A DNA stretch of 64,000 bases from Lamellibrachia columna (taxonomy: Eukaryota > Annelida > Polychaeta > Sabellida > Siboglinidae), in contig OY759275.1 in assembly GCA_963662155.1 (NCBI GenBank), positions 4,600,706 to 4,664,705 on the forward strand, read 5' to 3'. The translations under genes were made by a program, and so were the position numbers. The notes under the pieces are model-generated. The model did not search any database and was not told the origin of the DNA. It saw only the letters and a program-made list of their open reading frames with translations. Shown one piece after another: positions 57,941 to 64,000 of the stretch. Each line of letters starts with the position of its first letter. The stretch's first letter is position 1.

Positions 57941-60900
57941 TTGGAAGTTTGTGATGTGAAACTTGGTGGTATGAAAAGTTTATGTTATGAAAGTTTGAAA
58001 TTTGGAAGTTTGTAATGTGAAAAGTTTATGTTTTGAAAGTTTATGTTATGGAAGTTTGTAAGTTGGAAGTTTGTGATGTGAAACTTGGTGGTATGAAAAG
58101 TTTATGTTATGAAAGTTTGAAATTTTGAAGTTTGTTGTTTTGAAAGTTTGTGTTATGAAAATTTGTTAGTTGGAAATTTGTAATGTGAAAAGTTTATATT
58201 TTGAAAGTTTATGTTAAGAAAATTTGTAAGTTGGAAGAATGTAAGTTGAAAATTTGGGTTTGTAATTTGAAAGTTTGCAATATGAAGTTTGTAAGTTGGA
58301 AGTTTGATCGTTGAAGTTTGAACGTTGGAAGTTTGTAAGTTGGAAGTTTGTAATGTGAAACTTGGTGGTATGAAAAGTTTATGTTATGAAAGTTTGAAAT
58401 TTGGAAGTTTGTTGTTTTGAAAGTTTGTGTTATGAAAATTTGTTAGTTGGAAGTTTGTAATGTGAAAAGTTTATGTTTTGAAAGTTTATGTTATGAAAGT
58501 TTGTAAGTTGGAAGTTTGTGATGTGAAAATGTTATGTTTTGAAAGTTTATGTTATGAACATTTTTAAGTTGGAAGTATATAAGTTGAAAATTTGGGTTTG
58601 TAATTTGAAAGTTTGCAATATGAAGTTTGTAAGTTGGAAGTTTGAACGTTGAAGTTTGAACGTTGGAAGTTTGTAAGTTGGAAGTTTGTGATGTGAAACT
58701 TGGTGATATGAAAAATTTATGTTATGAAAGTTTGAAAATTTGAAAGTTGGAAGTTTGTGATGTGAAAAGTTTATATTTTGTAAGTTTATGTTATGAAAAT
58801 TTGTAAGTTGGAAGTATGTAAGTTGAAAATTTGGGTTTGTAATTTGAAAGTTTGCAGTATGAAATTGGTAAGTTGGAAGTTTGAATGTTGGAAGTTTGTA
58901 AGTTGGAAGTTTGTGATGTGAAACTTGGTGATATGAAAAGTTAATGTTTGGAAGTTTATGTTTTGAAAGTTTGTGTTATGAAAAGTTGTTAGATGAAAGT
59001 TTGTGATGTGGAAAGTTTATGTTTTGAAAGTTTATTTTATGAAAGTTTGTAAGTTGGAAGTATGTAAGTTGAAAATTTAGGTTTGTAAGTTGAAAGTTTG
59101 CAATATGAAGTTTGTAAGTTGGAAGTTTGTGATGTGAAACTTGGTGGTATGAAAAGTTTATGTTATGAAAGTTTGAAATTTGGAAGTTTGTAATGTGAAA
59201 AGTTTATGTTTTGAAAGTTTATGTTATGAAAGTTTGTAAGTTGGAAGTTTGTGATGTGAAACTTGGTGGTATGAAAAGTTAATGTTATGAAAGTTTGAAA
59301 TTTGGAAGTTTGTTGTTTTGAAAGTTTGTGTTATGAAAATTTGTTAGTTGGAAGTTTGTAATGTGAAAAGTTTATGTTTTTAAAGTTTATGTTATGAAAG
59401 TTTGAAAGTTGGAAGTTTGTGATGTGAAAATTTTATGTTTTGAAAGTTTATGTGATGAAAATTTTTAAGTTGGAAGTTGAAAGTTGCAATATGAAGTTTG
59501 TAAGTTGGAAGTTTGTGATGTGAAACTTGGTGGTATGAAAAGTTTATGTTATGAAAGTTTGAAATTTGGAAGTTTGTAATGTGAAAAGTTTATGTTTTGA
59601 AAGTTTATGTTATGGAAGTTTGTAAGTTGGAAGTTTGTGATGTGAAACTTGGTGGTATGAAAAGTTTATGTTATGAAAGTTTGAAATTTTGAAGTTTGTT
59701 GTTTTGAAAGTTTGTGTTATGAAAATTTGTTAGTTGGAAATTTGTAATGTGAAAAGTTTATATTTTGAAAGTTTATGTTAAGAAAATTTGTAAGTTGGAA
59801 GTATGTAAGTTGAAAATTTGGGTTTGTAATTTGAAAGTTTGCAATATGAAGTTTGTAAGTTGGAAGTTTGATCGTTGAAGTTTGAACGTTGGAAGTTTGT
59901 AAGTTGGAAGTTTGTAATGTGAAACTTGGTGGTATGAAAAGTTTATGTTATGAAAGTTTGAAATTTGGAAGTTTGTTGTTTTGAAAGTTTGTGTTATGAA
60001 AATTTGTTAGTTGGAAGTTTGTAATGTGAAAAGTTTATGTTTTGAAAGTTTATGTTATGAAAGTTTGTAAGTTGGAAGTTTGTGATGTGAAAATGTTATG
60101 TTTTGAAAGTTTATGTTATGAACATTTTTAAGTTGGAAGTATATAAGTTGAAAATTTGGGTTTGTAATTTGAAAGTTTGCAATATGAAGTTTGTAAGTTG
60201 GAAGTTTGAACGTTGAAGTTTGAACGTTGGAAGTTTGTAAGTTGGAAGTTTGTGATGTGAAACTTGGTGATATGAAAAATTTGTTATGAAAGTTTGAAAA
60301 TTTGAAAGTTGGAAATTTGTGATGTGAAAAGTTTATATTTTGTAAGTTTATGTTATGAAAATTTGTAAGTTGGAAGTATGTAAGTTGAAAATTTGGGTTT
60401 GTAATTTGAAAGTTTGCAGTATGAAATTGGTAAGTTGGAAGTTTGAATGTTGGAAGTTTGTAAGTTGGAAGTTTGCGATGTGAAACTTGGTGATATGAAA
60501 AGTTAATGTTTGGAAGTTTATGTTTTGAAAGTTTGTGTTATGAAAAGTTGTTAGTTGAAAGTTTGTGATGTGGAAAGTTTATGTTTTGAAAGTTTATTTT
60601 ATGAAAGTTTGTAAGTTGGAAGTATGTAAGTTGAAAATTTAGGTTTGTAAGTTGAAAGTTTGCAATATGAAGTTTGTAAGTTGGAAGTTTGTGATGTGAA
60701 ACTTGGTGGTATGAAAAGTTTATGTTATGAAAGTTTGAAATTTGGAAGTTTGTAATGTGAAAAGTTTATGTTTTGAAAGTTTATGTTATGAAAGTTTGTA
60801 AGTTGGAAGTTTGTGATGTGAAACTTGGTGGTATGAAAAGTTAATGTTATGAAAGTTTGAAATTTGGAAGTTTGTTGTTTTGAAAGTTTGTGTTATGAAA

Positions 60901-62033
60901 ATTTGTTAGTTGGAAGTTTGTAATGTGAAAAGTTTATGTTTTTAAAGTTTATGTTATGAAAGTTTGAAAGTTGGAAGTTTGTGATGTGAAAATTTTATGT
61001 TTTGAAAGTTTATGTGATGAAAATTTTTAAGTTGGAAGTATATAAGTTGAACATTTGGGTTTGTAATTTGAAAGTTTGCAATATGAAGTTTGTAAGTTGG
61101 AAGTTTGAACGTTGAAGTTTGAACGTTGGAAGTTTGAAAGTTGGAAGTTTATGATGTGAAAAGTTTATATTTTGTAAGTTTATGTGATAAAAATTTGTAA
61201 GTTGGAAGTATGTAAGTTGAAAATTTGGGTTTGTAATTTGAAAGTTTGCAATATGAAATTGGTAAGTTGGAAGTTTGAACGTTGAAGTTTGAACGTTGGA
61301 AGTTTGTAAGTTGGAAGTTTGTGATGTGAAACTTGGTGATATGAAAAGTTAATGTTTGGAAGTTTATGTTTTGAAAGTTTGTGTTATGAAAATTTGTTAG
61401 TTGAAATTTTGTGATGTGGAAAGTTTTTGTTTTGAAAGTTTATTTTATGAAAGTTTGTAAGTTGGAAGTATGTAAGTTGAAAATTTGGGTTTGTAAGTTG
61501 AAAGTTTGCAATATGAAGTTTGTAAGTTGTAAGTTTGTTGTGTGAAACTTGGTGGTATGAAAAGTTTATGATAAGAAAGTTTGAAATTTGGAAGTTTGTT
61601 GTTTTGAAAGTTTGTGTTATGAAAATTTGTTAGTTGGAAGTTTGTGATGTGAAAAGTTTATGTTTTGAAAGTTTATGTTATGAAAGTTTGTAAGTTGGAA
61701 GTATGTAAGTTGAAAATTTGGGTTTGTAATTTTAAAGTTTGCAATATGAAGTTTGTAAGTTGGAAGTTTGAAAGTTGAAGTTTGAACGTTGGAAGTTTGT
61801 AAGTTGGAAGTTTGTGATGTGAAACTTGGTGGTATGAAAAGTTTATGTTATGAAAGTTTGAAATTTTGAAGTTTGTTGTTTTGAAAGTTTGTGTTATGAA
61901 AATTTGTTAGTTGGAAGTTTGTAATGTGAAAAGTTTATGTTTTTAAAGTTTATGTTATGAAAGTTTGTAAGTTTGAAGTTTGTGATGTGAAAATTTTATG
62001 TTTTGAAAGTTTATGTTATGAAAATTTTTAAGT
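56936..62033 (+). repeat. 15-16 bp minisatellite array, forward
   Basis: About 5.1 kb is built from variants of gaagtttgtaagttg, gaagtttgtgatgtg, aaaagtttatgtttt and gaaagtttatgttat. The strand shown is almost free of C. The period of 15 creates pentapeptide-repeat frames that are not genes. Confidence 0.97.
57911..61036 (+). repeat. Higher-order repeat, two ~1.56 kb units
   Basis: The unit 57,911-59,474 recurs at 59,475-61,036 with very few differences. Landmarks: agttgaaagttgcaatatg at 57,911 and 59,475; ttag(a/t)tgaaagtttgtgat at 58,989 and 60,551. Amplification was recent compared with the age of the monomers. Confidence 0.85.
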
Positions 62034-62992
62034 TACAAACTTTGTATTGCAAACTTTCAAATTACAAACCCAAATTTTCAACTTACATACTTCCAACTTA
62101 CAAACTTTCATTAAATAAACTTTCAAAACATAAACTTCCCACATCACAAACTTTCAACTAACAAATTTTTGTAACACAAACTTTCAAAACATAAACTTTT
62201 CATATCACCAAGTTTCACATCACAAACTTCCAACTTTCAAACTTCCAACTTACAAACTTCATATTGTAAACTTTCAACTTACAAACCAAAATTTTCACAT
62301 CACAAACTTCCAACTTACAAACTTTCATAACATAAACTTTCAAAACATAAACTTTTCACATCACAAACTTCCAACTTTCAAATTTTCATAACACAAACTT
62401 TCAAAGCATGAACTTCCAAACAAGAACTTTTCTTTTCATAAACTTCCAAACAGGAACTTTTCATATCACAAACTTCCAACTTACAAACTTCATATTGCAA
62501 ACTTTCAACTTACAAACCCAAATGTTCGCATCACAAACTTCCAACTTACACACTTTCATAACATAAACTTTCAAAACATAAACTTTTCACATTACAAGCT
62601 TCCAACTAACAAATTTTCATAACACAAACTTTCAAAACAACAAACTTTCAAATTTCAAACTTTCATAACATAAACTTTTCATATCACCAAGTTTCACATC
62701 ACAAACTTCCAACTTTCAAACTTCCAACTTACAAACTTTCATAACATAGACTTTTCATATCACCAAGTTTCACATCACAAACTTCCAACTTTCAAACTTC
62801 CAACTTACAAACTTTCATATCATAAACTTTCAAAACATAAACTTCCAAACATTATCTTTTCATATCACCAAGTTTCCCATCACAAACTTCCAACTTGCAA
62901 GATTCAACTTATAAACTTCAAAATTGCAAAGTTTCATAATACAAACTTTCATATCATAAACTTTCATGTTACAAATTTCTACTTACACACTT
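62034..62992 (-). repeat. 15-16 bp minisatellite array, inverted
   Basis: At about 62,033 the orientation flips within aagttacaaactt. The array then runs as caacttacaaacttc-type units, matching 56,936-57,940 in reverse order. G-rich and C-rich strand bias flips at the same point. Confidence 0.95.
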
Positions 62993-64000
62993 CCAACTTG
63001 TAAATGTTCAACTACTCTGCTAGCATTGAACCGGTTCAAACTGGTTCTGACGTACAGCATGCAGAACAATACCAAATAAGGACATGCAGCTGGACACATT
63101 TCGCGGGAAAACTGGTTTGACCTTGACCTTTTCACCTTTAGACCTCGTGATGTTTATGGAAAATTCCATGACTTCGTTCGAACGTTCCAGAAAACGACGA
63201 TGTTTTTTTTTGTTGACTTTGACCTTCGCGAAACGACATACGTCGAAAAGTTCTCGATATAATGCAACGATGCGATATGCGTCTTATAGCTTACATGCAC
63301 GGCTACGTTTTTTCCACTGGATACACGAACTTTCGTTCGCTAGATTTCAGTCTGCTAGCAGGGTGAAAAGGCGTGACTTCGTTCGAACGTTCCAGAAAGC
63401 GGCGGTGCTTGTTTTGTTGAATTTTACCTTTTGACCTTTTGACCTCGCGGTGTTTTTTGCAGACTCGTGATACTATAGGTGGTATGTAGGTATCGATACG
63501 AAACGATATACGTCGAAGAGTTCTCTATATAATGGAACGATGCGATATGCATCGCCTAGCTTACATGCACGGCTACGTTTTTCCCGAAGCATGCACGAAC
63601 TTTCGACCGCTAGGTTTCATTCTACTAGCAGGGTGAAAATGCGGGATCGTGTTTCTTTTCGTGAGCGTGGAAAATTCCATGACGTCGTTCGAACGTTCAG
63701 AAAAGAAGAACAAAAAAACTACATGAAACTGGTTCGAACCGATTCTGTACCCAGACACGTCTCGAAAAGCGCGTCATAATCGTCAGTATTAAACCGAAGA
63801 CGATATAATTAGGGTTACTAACCATAACCCTAACTGGCAATTGCATAAGTACAACAGGTCGGTGATATTTGACCTTTGACCTTTCATTAGGGTTACTAAC
63901 CCTACAGGGTTCGTATTAGGGTTCACTACAGACGATATAATTAGGGTTACTAACCTTAGCCCCAACTGGCAATTGAATAAGTACAAAAGGTCGGTAACCT
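62034..64000 (-). repeat. Foldback structure, right inverted arm (cut by window end)
   Basis: The arm is the inverted counterpart of 55,953-57,940. The outer part starts at about 62,993 (actactctgctagcattgaa) and still matches at the last base, so the arm continues beyond the window. It may include a mirror of the CTCF-like array at 55,160. A DR1 element lies at 63,870-63,882. Confidence 0.93.

Noticed and set aside
63084..63779. Frames in the right arm (116 and 79 codons) and 56,106-56,933 in the left arm
   Set aside because: They translate opposite strands of the same inverted repeat, are broken differently in each arm and show no domain.
55953..64000. Palindrome as a mirror-image assembly artefact
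   Set aside because: The arms carry many independent substitutions and indels, and the spacer belongs to only one side. Long-read proof is still absent.

Overview
The window looks like accessory, repeat-dense, AT-rich DNA from a metazoan, probably a marine invertebrate. Coding pieces are split by GT/AG introns. Repeats include CR1-type and other LINEs, a tRNA-derived SINE, piggyBac, hAT-like and other cut-and-paste DNA transposons, long (TA)n tracts and vertebrate-type TTAGGG-like motifs. I see no prokaryotic operons, rRNA genes or CRISPR arrays. The phylum cannot be settled from this sequence alone.

Region 1 (1-27,460) is a nested duplication. A block at 2,795-12,835 recurs at 13,802-27,375. 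The part 2,795 to about 9,850 is almost identical to 13,802 to about 18,590, at a constant offset of 11,007 bases until small indels and one large insertion. The remainder is clearly more diverged. Both blocks carry a minus-strand LINE with endonuclease and reverse transcriptase remnants, and fragments of a SET-domain (KMT5A-like) gene. The two blocks act as each other's empty sites. Block A has a 2,263 bp element in a TTAA site. Block B has a 2,582 bp piggyBac element with a decayed transposase, a 2,102 bp element with 28 bp terminal inverted repeats and a perfect 8 bp target duplication, and a 1,196 bp hAT-like element.

Region 2 (27,461-40,060) holds two tandem copies of a ~700 bp element with terminal inverted repeats, exons of an unrecognised plus-strand gene (29,828-29,864, 30,672-30,749 and a terminal exon 36,057-36,251 with polyadenylation signals), a CR1 copy, a tRNA-derived SINE and old repeats. 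Region 3 (40,061-55,020) holds a (TA)n cluster, a LINE pseudogene, two segments that look like a P2X7-type cytoplasmic-domain gene with a frameshift, several candidate exons, two CR1 copies and the best protein-coding gene: a secreted or type I membrane protein with an apple/PAN-like domain, two EGF domains and a transmembrane helix (51,927-52,823, minus).

Region 4 (55,160-64,000) is the most unusual part. Repeated modules contain CTCF-like, CACGTG, inverted CCAAT and CRE-like motifs. They are followed by a very large foldback structure: inverted arms of about 2 kb (55,953-57,940 and 62,034-64,000, the right arm running off the window) enclose about 4.1 kb of a 15-16 bp minisatellite that has been amplified in ~1.56 kb higher-order units. 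Each arm is a unique outer part plus an inner part made of the same minisatellite, the layout known from foldback (FB/Galileo-type) transposons. No transposase is visible in it.
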